Below, one piece after another: positions 1 through 8,169 of a stretch of 64,000 nt of DNA. The stretch is from contig NZ_BJMN01000006.1 of assembly GCF_006539185.1 (NCBI RefSeq), forward strand, positions 62,001-126,000, in the 5' to 3' direction. The position numbers were made by a program, and so were the translations under genes. The DNA is from Streptomyces gardneri (GTDB lineage Bacteria > Actinomycetota > Actinomycetes > Streptomycetales > Streptomycetaceae). Numbering within the stretch: the stretch's first letter is position 1; every line of letters starts with the position of its first letter. The notes under the pieces were generated by a model. It saw only the letters and a program-made list of their open reading frames with translations, did no database searches and was not told the origin of the DNA.

Positions 1-741
1 TACGAGCTCTGGATCCAGGAGCGCACCGAGCTGAACGCGACGGCCGCCGCGGGGCACATCGTGGCCGTCACCCGGCACGCGATGGACCGGCTGCCCAACT
101 CCCGCCTCGGCGCCGTGCTCGCGCACGAGCTCGGCCACCACGTGGGCGGTCACACCTGGGCGGCCATGCTGGCCGACTGGTACGCCCTGCCCGCGCGGGC
201 GGCCGGACGGGCCGTCGTCCTTCTTCTCTTCGTCCTCTTCCGGACGAAGCACTGGGCCGGCATCGCCTGCGGGGGCTGCCTCACCCTGATGATCGTCCAG
301 TTGCTCTTCGTCTTCACGTTCGTGCAGGGGTACTGGTGGTTCGTCCTTCCGGTGGCGGCCGCTCCGTTGTTCATCGCCTGGCTCCACCGTCGGGCCGAGT
401 TCCGGGCCGACGCGTACGCCGTGGGGCTCGGGTTCGGCCAGGCGCTGGAGACGGTCCTCGTGGAAGAGGCCCAGGCGACGGCGGTGCCGGGCCTTCCCCC
501 GCAGGGGCACGGGACCCCGCCCATGCCGACGCATCTGCCTCCGGGGACGCCCCCGTTCCCGCAGCAGCAGTACCCGGGGCAGCAGTACCCCGGCCTGCCT
601 CATCCCGTACCGCCGAGCCCCGAGACCGGGAAGACCGGCGGCAGGGGGATCGCGGCCAGGGCCGCGCACACGAACACCGAGGCGCGCCTGCGGAACGTGC
701 GACTCGTCATGTCCCAGCAGGTCCAGCGCTCGGCTCCGTAG
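1..741 (+). CDS. M48-family zinc metallopeptidase, 3' part
   Basis: The frame is open from the first base of the window, so the true start lies upstream and 246 residues remain. An HELGH zinc-binding and catalytic motif lies at about 124-138. A downstream EFRAD segment at about 397-411 fits the third zinc ligand (ExxxD) of M48/HtpX-like peptidases. Between them are two or three hydrophobic stretches, which indicate an integral membrane enzyme. The last 60 residues are rich in Pro, Gln and Gly and look disordered. The role is probably membrane protein quality control, but the substrate is unknown. The gene runs convergently into the MarR gene 12 bp away. Confidence 0.85.
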   Translation, partial: YELWIQERTELNATAAAGHIVAVTRHAMDRLPNSRLGAVLAHELGHHVGGHTWAAMLADWYALPARAAGRAVVLLLFVLFRTKHWAGIACGGCLTLMIVQLLFVFTFVQGYWWFVLPVAAAPLFIAWLHRRAEFRADAYAVGLGFGQALETVLVEEAQATAVPGLPPQGHGTPPMPTHLPPGTPPFPQQQYPGQQYPGLPHPVPPSPETGKTGGRGIAARAAHTNTEARLRNVRLVMSQQVQRSAP

Positions 742-753
742 TACCGAGGGGCG

Positions 754-1215
754 TCAGCCCAGCTGGATGTCGTCGCCCGAGTGCGCCACGCGCAGGAGCG
801 CCGTCGTGATCACGGCGGCCTCCTCGTCCGTGAGGTAGCGGCCGAAGTGCTCGCGGATGCCGCGCATATAGGCCGGTGCGGTCGCGCGCAGGGCCGACCG
901 GCCCTCGTCGGTGATGACCGCCCAGGTCACGCGCTTGTCCGTGGGGTCGGGCTCCTTGGTCACCAGGCCGGAGCGGGCCATCTCGTCGACGAGCCGGCTC
1001 ACCCGCGTCCTGCTGAGGACGACGCGCTCGGCGACCTCCTGCATGCGCAGTCCCTGCTCGCCCGCGCCGCGGAGCTCCAGGAGCACGTCGTACCACGTGA
1101 GCGGAATCCGGCCGTTGCGCTGCACGTCGCTCTCGATGGCACGCACGGCGGCGTTGTGGGCCAGCAGCAGGGCTCGCCACGCTTCGACCCGGTACTCACC
1201 TTCTCTCATGACCAT
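754..1215 (-). CDS. MarR-family transcriptional regulator
   Basis: About 153 residues, normal for MarR proteins. The central winged helix reads LTWYDVLLELR, then EVAERVVLSRTRVSRLVDEM as the recognition helix, and a wing with DPTDKR. The reading frame continues far upstream, but homology begins at the MVMREGEYRVEAW region, so I start at ATG 1215; ATG 1209 is also possible. A TATACT -10 box (1223-1228) lies only 7 bases before ATG 1215, so the transcript may be leaderless. It faces the rhodanese-YceI pair across an intergenic region with two direct repeats, and probably represses both directions in response to a small molecule or redox signal. Confidence 0.88.
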   Translation of the reverse strand: MVMREGEYRVEAWRALLLAHNAAVRAIESDVQRNGRIPLTWYDVLLELRGAGEQGLRMQEVAERVVLSRTRVSRLVDEMARSGLVTKEPDPTDKRVTWAVITDEGRSALRATAPAYMRGIREHFGRYLTDEEAAVITTALLRVAHSGDDIQLG

Positions 1216-1222
1216 GACGAGA

Positions 1223-1281
1223 AGTATAGCTTGTGTGCGCACGCACGGACTATTAGAGTGTGTGCAGACGCACGGACTATT
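1223..1281. promoter_or_regulatory. Divergent promoter with two 23-bp direct repeats, likely MarR operators
   Basis: Two near-identical 23-mers, TGTGTGC(GC/AG)ACGCACGGACTATT, lie at 1232-1254 and 1259-1281, a 27-bp offset. A rightward promoter TTGTGT (1231-1236), 17-bp spacer, TAGAGT (1254-1259) fits the Streptomyces -10 consensus. Repeat 1 fills its spacer and repeat 2 covers its start site. On the other strand TATACT (1223-1228) serves the MarR gene. The position is what an autoregulating MarR repressor of the divergent genes would need. Confidence 0.6.
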
Positions 1282-1299
1282 CATTGAGGGAGAACAGTC

Positions 1300-1629
1300 A
1301 TGGCCCAGCGGATCTCGCGGGACGAGCTCAAGAAGAAGATCGACGAGAACCTGGTGACGGTGCTCGAGGCGCTGCCGGCGCAGTACTACAACGACAAGCA
1401 CCTCCCCGGAGCGCTCAACCTGCCGCACGACCAGGTGGACGCGCTCGCCCCGACGCTGCTTCCGAACAAGGACGCGGAGATCGCCGTCTACTGCGCCAAC
1501 AGCCCCTGCCCCAACTCGGGCATCGCGGCCGACCGGCTGGTCGAGCTGGGCTACACCAACGTGTACGAGTACTACGAGGGCAAGGACGACTGGGTCGAGG
1601 CGGGCCTGCCGACCGAGTCCGTCGCCTGA
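1300..1629 (+). CDS. Single-domain rhodanese-like protein
   Basis: 109 residues, one rhodanese domain. It has the HLPGALNLP segment and an active-site loop YCANSPCPNS whose first Cys is the expected persulfide carrier; the second Cys is less usual. No signal peptide is seen, so it is cytoplasmic. The ATG is preceded by GGGAGA. It is followed 18 bp later by the YceI gene, forming a two-gene unit opposite the MarR gene. Such MarR-rhodanese-YceI sets suggest a sulfur, thiol or quinone stress response, but the exact reaction cannot be read from the sequence. Confidence 0.85.
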   Translation: MAQRISRDELKKKIDENLVTVLEALPAQYYNDKHLPGALNLPHDQVDALAPTLLPNKDAEIAVYCANSPCPNSGIAADRLVELGYTNVYEYYEGKDDWVEAGLPTESVA

Positions 1630-1647
1630 CCGAAGGAGCGCACGGAC

Positions 1648-2217
1648 ATGACCACTGCACCGATCCGTACCGTCGACGGCGTGGAGCTGCCCGCCGCCGG
1701 CCCGTGGAAGATCGACCCCGGTCACGCCGAGGTCGGCTTCGTCGGGCGTCACTTCATGCTGACGAAGGTCCGCGGGCGCTTCACCGGAGTCGAGGCCACC
1801 CTCGTCATCGGTGAGCGGCCGGAGGACAGCAAGGTCACCGCGGTCATCGACGTGGCCAGTGTCGACAGTGGTGACGCCACGCGCGACGAGCACCTGCGCT
1901 CCGCGGACCTCTTCGACGTGGAGAAGTACCCGAAGGCCGTCTTCGCCTCCACCTCGGTGACGTGGGACGGCAGGCGCGGCACGCTCGTCGGGGACCTGAC
2001 CATCAAGGACGTCACCCGCCCGGTGACGCTCGCGGTGGACTACCTCGGCTACGCGCGCGACCCGTGGGGCAACGACCGCACGGTCTTCTCCGCCCACGGC
2101 AAGGTCAACCGTGAGGACTGGGGCCTGACCTGGAACATGGTCCTGGAATCCGGCGGCATCCTCGTCTCCAAGGAGATCGAGCTGTCCCTGGAGTTCGAGG
2201 CGATCAGGGAGAGCTGA
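1648..2217 (+). CDS. YceI-family lipocalin-like protein
   Basis: 189 residues covering the whole YceI beta-barrel fold: WKIDPGHAEVGFVGRHFMLTKVRG near the N-terminus, the DEHLRSADLFDVEKYP segment in the middle, and LVGDLTIKDVTRPV. The family binds long polyisoprenoid or similar apolar ligands. No signal peptide is present, as is common for actinobacterial members. It is cotranscribed with the rhodanese gene and probably under the divergent MarR repressor. The ligand is unknown. Confidence 0.9.
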   Translation: MTTAPIRTVDGVELPAAGPWKIDPGHAEVGFVGRHFMLTKVRGRFTGVEATLVIGERPEDSKVTAVIDVASVDSGDATRDEHLRSADLFDVEKYPKAVFASTSVTWDGRRGTLVGDLTIKDVTRPVTLAVDYLGYARDPWGNDRTVFSAHGKVNREDWGLTWNMVLESGGILVSKEIELSLEFEAIRES

Positions 2218-2312
2218 CCCGATCCGGCAAGGGGCCCCGGTGCGGCGCGCATGCCCGTACCGGGGCGCCTTCGGCGTACCCCGGCGTGCGTGGTGCGCCC
2301 CGGCCTGTGCTC

Positions 2313-2339
2313 GCGTACCCCGGCGTGCCCGGGGTACGC
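2313..2339. terminator. Hairpin between convergent YceI and TetR genes
   Basis: An 11-bp inverted repeat, GCGTACCCCGG / CCGGGGTACGC with a 5-base loop, lies between two convergent genes. It sits in a 190-bp gap (2218-2406) made largely of related GTACCCCGGCG and GCCCCGGC units in both orientations. The position favours a bidirectional terminator, but there is no T-tract, and the surrounding units could also be a dispersed repeat. Confidence 0.45.
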
Positions 2340-2406
2340 CGGCACGTGCCGGGGCGTAGGCGTGCTCCGGCACGCCCTGACATTCTGCGCACGCCGCGGG
2401 GTCGTG

Positions 2407-3018
2407 TCAGCCGGCGATCACGCGTCTCACCAGCGCGAGCAGCGTGCTTCTGACGCGTTCGGGGGTGAACTGCCCCTGCCGCAGAGCGTGCTGGAGGTCG
2501 GAGTCCAGCGGCGCGAGCAGCAGGTGGGCCGTGCAGTCCGCGTCGAGGTCCGGGCAGGCCTCGCGGAGCATCAGTGCCAGATGGACGCGCCAGAAGCCGT
2601 ACGAACCTATCCGGTAGCGCGCGCCCGGCGCGGCCGTCTCGGAGAGCCTCAGCAGCTCCAGGTTCTCGTCCAGGAGGTCCAGGTACGCGTCGAAGAACGC
2701 CAGGACCCGGTCGGCCGCCGGAGCGTCGGGGCCCAGCGGGGGCGGGCCGAAGAGGATGCGCTCCTGGAGTCGGCTGTCCTGGGCGTCGAGCAGGGCTGCC
2801 GCGAGCCCCGCCTTGCTCCCGAACCTGCGGAACAGCGTGCCCTTGCCCACGCCCGCCTCCGCCGCGATGCGGTCCATGGACACGCTCTCGACCCCGTGGG
2901 CGTCGAAGAGCGCGCCGGCGGCGGCCAGGATGCGCAAGCGGTTGCGTGCGGCATCCGACCGCTCCGGTGGTGCCTCGGGGGCGGCAAGGGGAGAGCTGTC
3001 CGGCGAAACGTGCTGCAC
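2407..3018 (-). CDS. TetR-family transcriptional regulator
   Basis: 203 residues. The N-terminal HTH (residues about 25-70) reads RILAAAGALFDAHG followed by MDRIAAEAGVGKGTLFRRF, the classic TetR helix-turn-helix. The C-terminal half is an all-helical ligand domain with no close match that I recognise. The start is GTG 3018. It is transcribed away from the azomycin-like operon, whose first gene starts 443 bp to the right, so it may regulate that operon, though no clear shared operator was found. Confidence 0.88.
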   Translation of the reverse strand: MQHVSPDSSPLAAPEAPPERSDAARNRLRILAAAGALFDAHGVESVSMDRIAAEAGVGKGTLFRRFGSKAGLAAALLDAQDSRLQERILFGPPPLGPDAPAADRVLAFFDAYLDLLDENLELLRLSETAAPGARYRIGSYGFWRVHLALMLREACPDLDADCTAHLLLAPLDSDLQHALRQGQFTPERVRSTLLALVRRVIAG

Positions 3019-3461
3019 CTGAGGGCCTCTCGGTTCACGCTCCGTGGGGGGTCCCGGTGGGGCCGGGTGGCGTCTGCGCAGTTTACGGCCAGGACGCCCC
3101 GTGAGGCCGCTCGGACGCCGCGACGCGTCCCGGTCCGGATCGCTTGTCCCGCCGCCGCCACGTGTGGCAGAGTCGCCCCCAATCGGACCGCAGTCCGTTT
3201 ACGGGGGAGATACATGTCTGGAACAGGTTTCCGATATTGCATCGCCGACGTTGAGCGCCTCGGCCACTGCCCGTAGAGGCAGTCCCCCCACCGTCCGTCC
3301 GTGACGGTCTTCCGTGTGCCCTGGGGTCGCGGGCCCACCGCGGCAACCCGCCGGGACACGAGCAAAAGACGAGCAAAAGACGCGCAAGACCGTGGCGCCC
3401 CCGCGTGCCACGCCGGCACTTCCGCACGCGCTCACCCGTATGCCGTTCGCATGGAGGAACC
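3019..3461. other. 443-bp intergenic region upstream of the azomycin-like operon
   Basis: No conserved gene was recognised here. It holds three tandem 11-bp units at 3358-3390, a possible 20-codon reading frame at 3214-3276 behind a strong GGGGGAG, and a small hairpin CCGTC...GACGG near 3290-3306. Part of it (3200-3260) is less GC-rich than its surroundings, which suggests promoter or leader function for the operon starting at 3462. Confidence 0.5.
3358..3390 (+). promoter_or_regulatory. Three 11-bp tandem repeats, SARP-box-like
   Basis: The units ACGAGCAAAAG, ACGAGCAAAAG and ACGCGCAAGAC follow each other exactly, about 75-105 bp before the rohP-like start codon. Heptads repeated every 11 bp, one helical turn, are the known layout of sites for SARP activators of antibiotic clusters. 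The unit sequence is not a standard SARP heptad (TCGAGXX) but resembles one. No SARP gene is present in the window. Confidence 0.35.
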
Positions 3462-4646
3462 ATGACCGCGCACGCCGGCACCACCCTGAGCAGCCAGGAA
3501 CTCCTCGATCTCACGCAGCACGAGATCCAGGCCCTGCTCACCGAGTTCAACCTCGCCGACGCCCACACCCACCAGCGCCAGTCCGCCGCCCAGCACAAGA
3601 TCGTCGCGCGGCTGCCCGAGCTCTGGTACGAGGCGGAAGAGGGCCTCCAGGCCACCTACGAGCAGCGGTTCATCGAGGCGTTCTTCCGCCTCCACCGCCA
3701 GCCCACGGCGCTCGCCAAGAACAAGACGCTGCTGTCCTACGCGGCCTCCATCTCCACCATGGTCGTGGCGATGTACCTCAAGCAGCAGCGCATGGCCGTG
3801 ACCCTCGTCGAGCCCTGCTTCGACAACCTCCACGACGTCCTGTCCAACATGGGCGTACCGCTGTACCCCGTCGAGGAGTCGGCGCTGCACGACCCGGACC
3901 GGATCTACGCCGAGCTCAAGCGCCGGGTCCGCACCGACGCGCTCTTCCTCGTCGACCCCAACAACCCCACGGGGTTCAGCCTGATGCACTCCGGGCGCAA
4001 GGGCTTCGAGGAGGTCGTCCGGTTCTGCAAGGACCACAACAAGCTGCTGATCATCGACTTCTGCTTCGCCTCCTTCACCCTCTACGACCCCGAGCTCGCG
4101 CGGTTCGACGTATACGAACTGCTCGAGGAGTCCGGGGTGCGGTATCTGGCCATCGAGGACACCGGCAAGACCTGGCCGGTGCAGGACGCGAAGGCGGCCA
4201 TGCTCACGGCCAGCGACGACATCAAGGAGGAGGTGTACAACCTCCACACCAGCGTCCTGCTGAACGTCTCGCCCTTCGTCCTCAACATGCTCACCCAGTA
4301 CGTGGAGAACTCGGAGGCGGACGACCTCGCGTCGATCCGTGACGTCCTCGACATCAACCGGGTCGCCGTCAAGGAGGCCCTCCAGGGCACGATCCTCGAA
4401 TACCAGGAGCCGATCGCGAAGACCAGCGTGGCCTGGGCCAGGATCCAGCACCCCGACCTCACCGCGACCGAACTCCAGCGGGAGCTGCGGGAGGTGGGCG
4501 TGTACATCCTGCCGGGGCGGTTCTTCTACTGGAGTCAGCCGGGCCGCGGCGAGCCGTTCGTCCGGATGGCCCTCGCGCGCGAGCCGGAGATGTTCGCCGG
4601 CGCCATGAAGCGCCTGCGGGAGGTGCTGGACCGCCATGAGCGCTGA
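3462..4646 (+). CDS. rohP: PLP-dependent L-arginine oxidase, MppP/RohP type
   Basis: 394 residues with fold-type I aminotransferase features: NNPTG near residue 168, a DFCFASF segment carrying the PLP-nitrogen Asp, and IEDTGKTWP with the Schiff-base Lys near residue 235. The N-terminal layout ([18 protein letters not shown], then CFDNLHDVL and VEESALH) matches what I recall of MppP and RohP rather than ordinary aminotransferases. Those enzymes use PLP and O2 to turn L-arginine into 4-hydroxy-2-ketoarginine. ATG 3462 is chosen because GGAGGA precedes it. It overlaps the next gene by 11 bp and heads an operon whose other members fit azomycin synthesis. The subfamily call comes from memory, not from a search. 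Confidence 0.75.
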   Translation: MTAHAGTTLSSQELLDLTQHEIQALLTEFNLADAHTHQRQSAAQHKIVARLPELWYEAEEGLQATYEQRFIEAFFRLHRQPTALAKNKTLLSYAASISTMVVAMYLKQQRMAVTLVEPCFDNLHDVLSNMGVPLYPVEESALHDPDRIYAELKRRVRTDALFLVDPNNPTGFSLMHSGRKGFEEVVRFCKDHNKLLIIDFCFASFTLYDPELARFDVYELLEESGVRYLAIEDTGKTWPVQDAKAAMLTASDDIKEEVYNLHTSVLLNVSPFVLNMLTQYVENSEADDLASIRDVLDINRVAVKEALQGTILEYQEPIAKTSVAWARIQHPDLTATELQRELREVGVYILPGRFFYWSQPGRGEPFVRMALAREPEMFAGAMKRLREVLDRHER

Positions 4647-5181
4647 CGAAACCGGCACCGCCCGGGACGACTTCATCGACGCGGCGCTCTTCCTCGGCAT
4701 GCACAGCGCCGACGACACCGTGCGCGTCGCCGCCAAGGCGTTCTTCGTACGGCACCTCGACGGGCACGTCGTGATGAGCCTGGAGCAGGTCGGCCGCTGC
4801 GACGACGTGATCTGGGGCTACTCGCGCGAACTCCAGGACCTCTACTACCCGTTCATGGACCACCTCCACACGGTCATGGACATCAGCCGGGAGGGATACG
4901 ACCGGGCGGACGTCCACCTGGCCCTCTCCGACACCGACACACCCCGACAACTCCTTTTCATCGACCGCATGTTGCTCGGTCAGGTGATCAACCGAAAGGG
5001 ACTGCTGCACACCGTCGGCCCCCGGTCGGCCGCCTTCGACGGGCTGCCCGTCCGCACCGTGACCGACTGGCCCGTCGGTCAGCCGGAACCGGCCTTCCCC
5101 GAGCCGCTGGAGCGGCTCTACCGTGAATCGCTCGCGCTGCGCCTGCCCGTCGGCACCGGCGCCCTGTCCCAGGGAGTCTGA
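4636..5181 (+). CDS. rohQ: Small PIN-like protein, candidate RohQ cyclodehydratase
   Basis: 181 residues with no classical enzyme motif that I recognise. The spacing of acidic residues (FIDAALF at the start, [11 protein letters not shown] at about 45, [11 protein letters not shown] at about 90 and LLFIDRMLL at about 110) resembles a PIN-type fold, and the family may be DUF6190. It starts inside the end of the rohP-like gene and is followed 1 bp later by the aldolase, so all three are translationally linked. In the azomycin pathway as I recall it, RohQ closes guanidinoacetaldehyde to 2-aminoimidazole; this protein is the best candidate by position. It could instead be a toxin-like or regulatory protein. 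Confidence 0.55.
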   Translation: MSADETGTARDDFIDAALFLGMHSADDTVRVAAKAFFVRHLDGHVVMSLEQVGRCDDVIWGYSRELQDLYYPFMDHLHTVMDISREGYDRADVHLALSDTDTPRQLLFIDRMLLGQVINRKGLLHTVGPRSAAFDGLPVRTVTDWPVGQPEPAFPEPLERLYRESLALRLPVGTGALSQGV

Positions 5182-5182
5182 G

Positions 5183-5980
5183 ATGAACCAGGGAGTGATC
5201 GCGGCCCTGGTGACACCCTTCTCGGAGACCGGCGAGGTCTCGGAGAGCGGCGTCGCCCGACTGCTCGACACCCTCCGCCCCCACGTCGACGGCCTGCTGC
5301 CGAACCTCAGCACCGGCGAGGGGCGTTGGCTCACGGACCGCCAGTGGGAGGACATGCTCCGGGCCACCGTGAAGCACGCCGGCGAACTGCCCGTGCTCGC
5401 GGGCGTCCTGCGGCCCACCACGGAACAGGTCCTCGAACGGGCCCGGACGGCCGCCGACCTCGGCGCCCACGGGCTGGTCGCGACCAGCCCGTACGGCACC
5501 GGCGTCACCCAGGCCGAGATCTACCGTCACTTCGCGGACCTCGCCGAGCACAGCGGCCTGCCGGTGGTCGTCTACCACGGCACCGAAGTCTCCGGCAACG
5601 CCGCCGACTTCGACACGCTGCTCCGGATCTGCGCGCTGCCCTCGGTGGCGGGCGTCAAGGACTCCTCGGGCAGCTCCGAGTTCACCCGGCGGCTCGTCGA
5701 GGCCCGGCCCGGCGCCCGCGTCCTCGCCGGCCTCGAACACCTGCTGCTCGAATCCGGCGCCGTCGACGGTTACGTGGTCGCGCTAGCCAACGTCGAACCG
5801 GCCCTGTGTGCCGACCTGTTCGCCGGTCGCCTGGCGGACCCGGAGGGCTCCCTCACCGCGGCCTGCGAGCGCTACGGCCTGGAGAAGGACGACTGGTACC
5901 GCTGGGTCAAGACCGAGCTGTTCCGCCGTGGGGTGCTGGAGAACGACAGGACCGTGGACACCGGGGAGGTTCCGTCATGA
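5183..5980 (+). CDS. rohR: DapA/NAL-superfamily aldolase, RohR-like
   Basis: 265 residues forming one (beta/alpha)8 aldolase. It starts with IAALVTPF, has NLSTGEG in the position of the usual G-S/T-T-G-E loop, a Tyr in VVYHGTE, and the Schiff-base Lys in GVKDSSG. It is 25-30 residues shorter than DapA. The location, between an arginine-oxidase-like gene and a diiron-oxygenase gene with 4-bp or shorter junctions, argues against lysine synthesis. In azomycin synthesis the equivalent enzyme does a retro-aldol on 4-hydroxy-2-ketoarginine, giving guanidinoacetaldehyde and pyruvate. Family call firm, substrate inferred from context. Confidence 0.75.
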   Translation: MNQGVIAALVTPFSETGEVSESGVARLLDTLRPHVDGLLPNLSTGEGRWLTDRQWEDMLRATVKHAGELPVLAGVLRPTTEQVLERARTAADLGAHGLVATSPYGTGVTQAEIYRHFADLAEHSGLPVVVYHGTEVSGNAADFDTLLRICALPSVAGVKDSSGSSEFTRRLVEARPGARVLAGLEHLLLESGAVDGYVVALANVEPALCADLFAGRLADPEGSLTAACERYGLEKDDWYRWVKTELFRRGVLENDRTVDTGEVPS

Positions 5981-6867
5981 GCGTCTCCGCGAAGACCGTC
6001 GAGACGGTCCCGGCCGCCCGCTCGGCTCGTACGGAGGCGGAGTCGGTGCACCGGGAGCTGTTCCGGCACAACCGCAGCGTCCTGGACTCCCGCCGGCTCG
6101 CCCGGGTCGAGGAGATCGAGCGGGACTGGATCGTCCCGCTCGTGGACTCCCTCGACTCCACCGGCGAGCGGGTCCCCGACCGGGCCGCCTGGCAGCGGCT
6201 CCTCGACGGCCTGCTGGCGGACGAGCGGGCGGGCAGCCCGTCCGGCGACTATCTCGCCGACCACGCCAGCCGGGAGGAATTCACTTTCATCGTCAGGGAG
6301 TTCGCGCTCGACGGACTCACCGAGGCGCAGAACTTCTTCCCGGCCGTCCCCCGGCTTCCGATCAAGGCCCAGATGGCCGTGATGCGGGTCCTGATCGACG
6401 AGTTCGGCTGCGGAAACCTCCAGCAGGCGCACTCCCAGCTCTACCGGCTGCTCCTCGCCGAGCTGGGCCTGCCGCAGGAGCCCGAGGGCTTCCTCGACAC
6501 CACCGGGGACGAGACCTTCCAGTTCCTCAACGTCTTCTACTGGCTCACCCAACGCGCCCCGCACGTCGAGTACTTCCTCGGGGCCCTCGCCTACCTGGAG
6601 GCGTCCATCCCGGACGCGTTCACCCACCAGGCACGGGCCTGCGAGCGGCTCGGCATCCGGCAGGGCCGCTACTACACCGAGCACCTGCACATCGACACCT
6701 TCCACATGCAGGAGATGCAGCTGGCCATCAAGGAGTACGAGACGGCGTACGGTCTCGACCCGGCCCGGCTGTGGACCGGTGCCCGGCTCCTCTCCGCGCT
6801 GATCGGCGACGCGTTCGACGCCGCCGTGGCGCGGGCCAGGGAACTCACCGACCGGGCGGCGGCATGA
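5977..6867 (+). CDS. rohS: Haem-oxygenase-like diiron N-oxygenase, RohS-like
   Basis: 296 residues, all helical. Likely iron ligands lie in FALDGLTEAQNFFP, DEFGCGNLQQAHSQLY, ALAYLEASIP and YYTEHLHIDTFHMQEM, the Glu/His/Glu...His-Asp-His layout of haem-oxygenase-like diiron oxidases such as UndA, SznF and BelK. Several of these oxidise amino nitrogen to hydroxylamine or nitro groups. In azomycin synthesis the RohS enzyme turns 2-aminoimidazole into 2-nitroimidazole. ATG 5977 overlaps the upstream stop as ATGA. The 35 N-terminal residues are poorly conserved in type. Family confident, substrate by context. Confidence 0.78.
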   Translation: MSVSAKTVETVPAARSARTEAESVHRELFRHNRSVLDSRRLARVEEIERDWIVPLVDSLDSTGERVPDRAAWQRLLDGLLADERAGSPSGDYLADHASREEFTFIVREFALDGLTEAQNFFPAVPRLPIKAQMAVMRVLIDEFGCGNLQQAHSQLYRLLLAELGLPQEPEGFLDTTGDETFQFLNVFYWLTQRAPHVEYFLGALAYLEASIPDAFTHQARACERLGIRQGRYYTEHLHIDTFHMQEMQLAIKEYETAYGLDPARLWTGARLLSALIGDAFDAAVARARELTDRAAA

Positions 6868-8168
6868 CGGGCCGCGACCCCGCCACCGAGCCGCCGTCCC
6901 TCCTGGAACTCCCCGGCGACCGGCTGCGGGTCCGCGCCGCCGGCCAGGAGTTCGTGATCGACGCCTCCTGCCCGCACCGCAAGGGACGCCTCGTCCACGG
7001 CTACGTGAACCCCGGCACCCTGCGCATCAGCTGTCCGCTCCACCACAGCAGCTTCGACCTGGCGACCGGCTGCCCGGCCCGCGGCCCGGGCGACGACCCG
7101 CTGACCGTGTACCGGGCGGGCGTCTGGCCCGGCTACTACGGCTCCGAGCAGGTCTGGCTCCCCGCCTCCGAGCAACTGCTCGCATGGGGCGAGGAGTTCC
7201 ACGAGCTGATGCTCGGCGACGACCTCCGCATGACGGCCTTCAGGACCGCCATCGCCGAGGCCGTACGCCCCGGGGACGTCGTCCTCGACCTCGGCACCGG
7301 CACCGGCATCCTGGCCCGCTGGGCCCTGGAGGCCGGGGCGGCCCGGGTGTACGGGATCGACCTCAACGAGAACGTGCTCGCCACGGCGGCCGAGCGCCTC
7401 GCCGAGGCGGGCTTCGCCGACCGCTTCGTCCCGCTGTCCGGTCTCTCCTTCGACCTGGAGCTGCCCGAGCGGGTCGACATCGTGATCTCCGAGATCATGG
7501 GGAACCTCGCCGACAACGAGAACTTCTCCGCGATCCTCGACGACGCCCGCGAGCGCTTCCTGCGGCCCGGCGGCACGATGCTGCCAGGCCTGGTGGACAG
7601 CTTCCTCGTACCGGTGACCGCGGAGACCGCCCACGCCCAGCTGACCGGCGAGGGGCCCCGGGACGCGGGAGGGCCGGAGGCGTTCGCGGGCCTGCTCGCC
7701 GCCCGTGGCGCGGAGAGCCCCTTCTCGCTGTACTACGACACCGTCCTCCCGATCGCGGGCCACCTCGCCTCGCCCCGGCTGATCCGGCGCTACGACCCGG
7801 CGCCGGCCGCGGCGGCCGGGACGGAGACCTCGTACCGCGTACCGCTGGCGTACACGGTGCAGAGAGATGGCGTGTTCACCGGGTTCAAGGGGTACTTCGT
7901 CGCCCAGCTCTCGGAGTCCGTCGCCCTCGACATCTCCGGGGACGACATCGAGGGACGCACCACGTCCGACAGCTGGAAGCACTGCTACCTGCCGATCGAG
8001 CGGCCGGTACGGGTGCGGCGCGGCGACCGCATCGCGCTGACCTTCGCCCGCCGGGGCGGCCGCGACGGCGATCCCTTCGGCCAGACCTACAGCTGGGAGG
8101 GGCAGGTCCTCTCCGGCACCCGGGTGGTGGACCGGTTCGCCCACAGCACCGGTCCCGCCGCCGACTGA
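6864..8168 (+). CDS. Rieske [2Fe-2S] domain fused to PRMT-like methyltransferase
   Basis: 434 residues. The N-terminal 80-90 residues are a Rieske domain with both ligand pairs visible: SCPHRKG (Cys-x-His) and ISCPLHHS (Cys-x-x-His). From about residue 100 follows a SAM-dependent methyltransferase of the arginine-methyltransferase type, with glycine motif VLDLGTGTG, acidic YGIDLNE and a double-Glu-like loop SEIMGNLADNE, then a C-terminal beta-barrel. Such a fusion is unusual. ATG 6864 overlaps the oxygenase stop as ATGA, so the two are probably made together. The Rieske part could feed electrons to the diiron oxygenase, and the methyltransferase could act on an imidazole or guanidine nitrogen; both are inference. 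Confidence 0.8.
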   Translation: MTGRDPATEPPSLLELPGDRLRVRAAGQEFVIDASCPHRKGRLVHGYVNPGTLRISCPLHHSSFDLATGCPARGPGDDPLTVYRAGVWPGYYGSEQVWLPASEQLLAWGEEFHELMLGDDLRMTAFRTAIAEAVRPGDVVLDLGTGTGILARWALEAGAARVYGIDLNENVLATAAERLAEAGFADRFVPLSGLSFDLELPERVDIVISEIMGNLADNENFSAILDDARERFLRPGGTMLPGLVDSFLVPVTAETAHAQLTGEGPRDAGGPEAFAGLLAARGAESPFSLYYDTVLPIAGHLASPRLIRRYDPAPAAAAGTETSYRVPLAYTVQRDGVFTGFKGYFVAQLSESVALDISGDDIEGRTTSDSWKHCYLPIERPVRVRRGDRIALTFARRGGRDGDPFGQTYSWEGQVLSGTRVVDRFAHSTGPAAD

Positions 8169-8169
8169 C

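Noticed and set aside
3462..4646. Ordinary class I/II aminotransferase
   Set aside because: The N-terminal pattern and the neighbours fit the MppP/RohP oxidases better; kept as an alternative.
5183..5980. Lysine-pathway DapA
   Set aside because: Shorter than DapA and embedded by overlaps in a specialised-metabolite operon.
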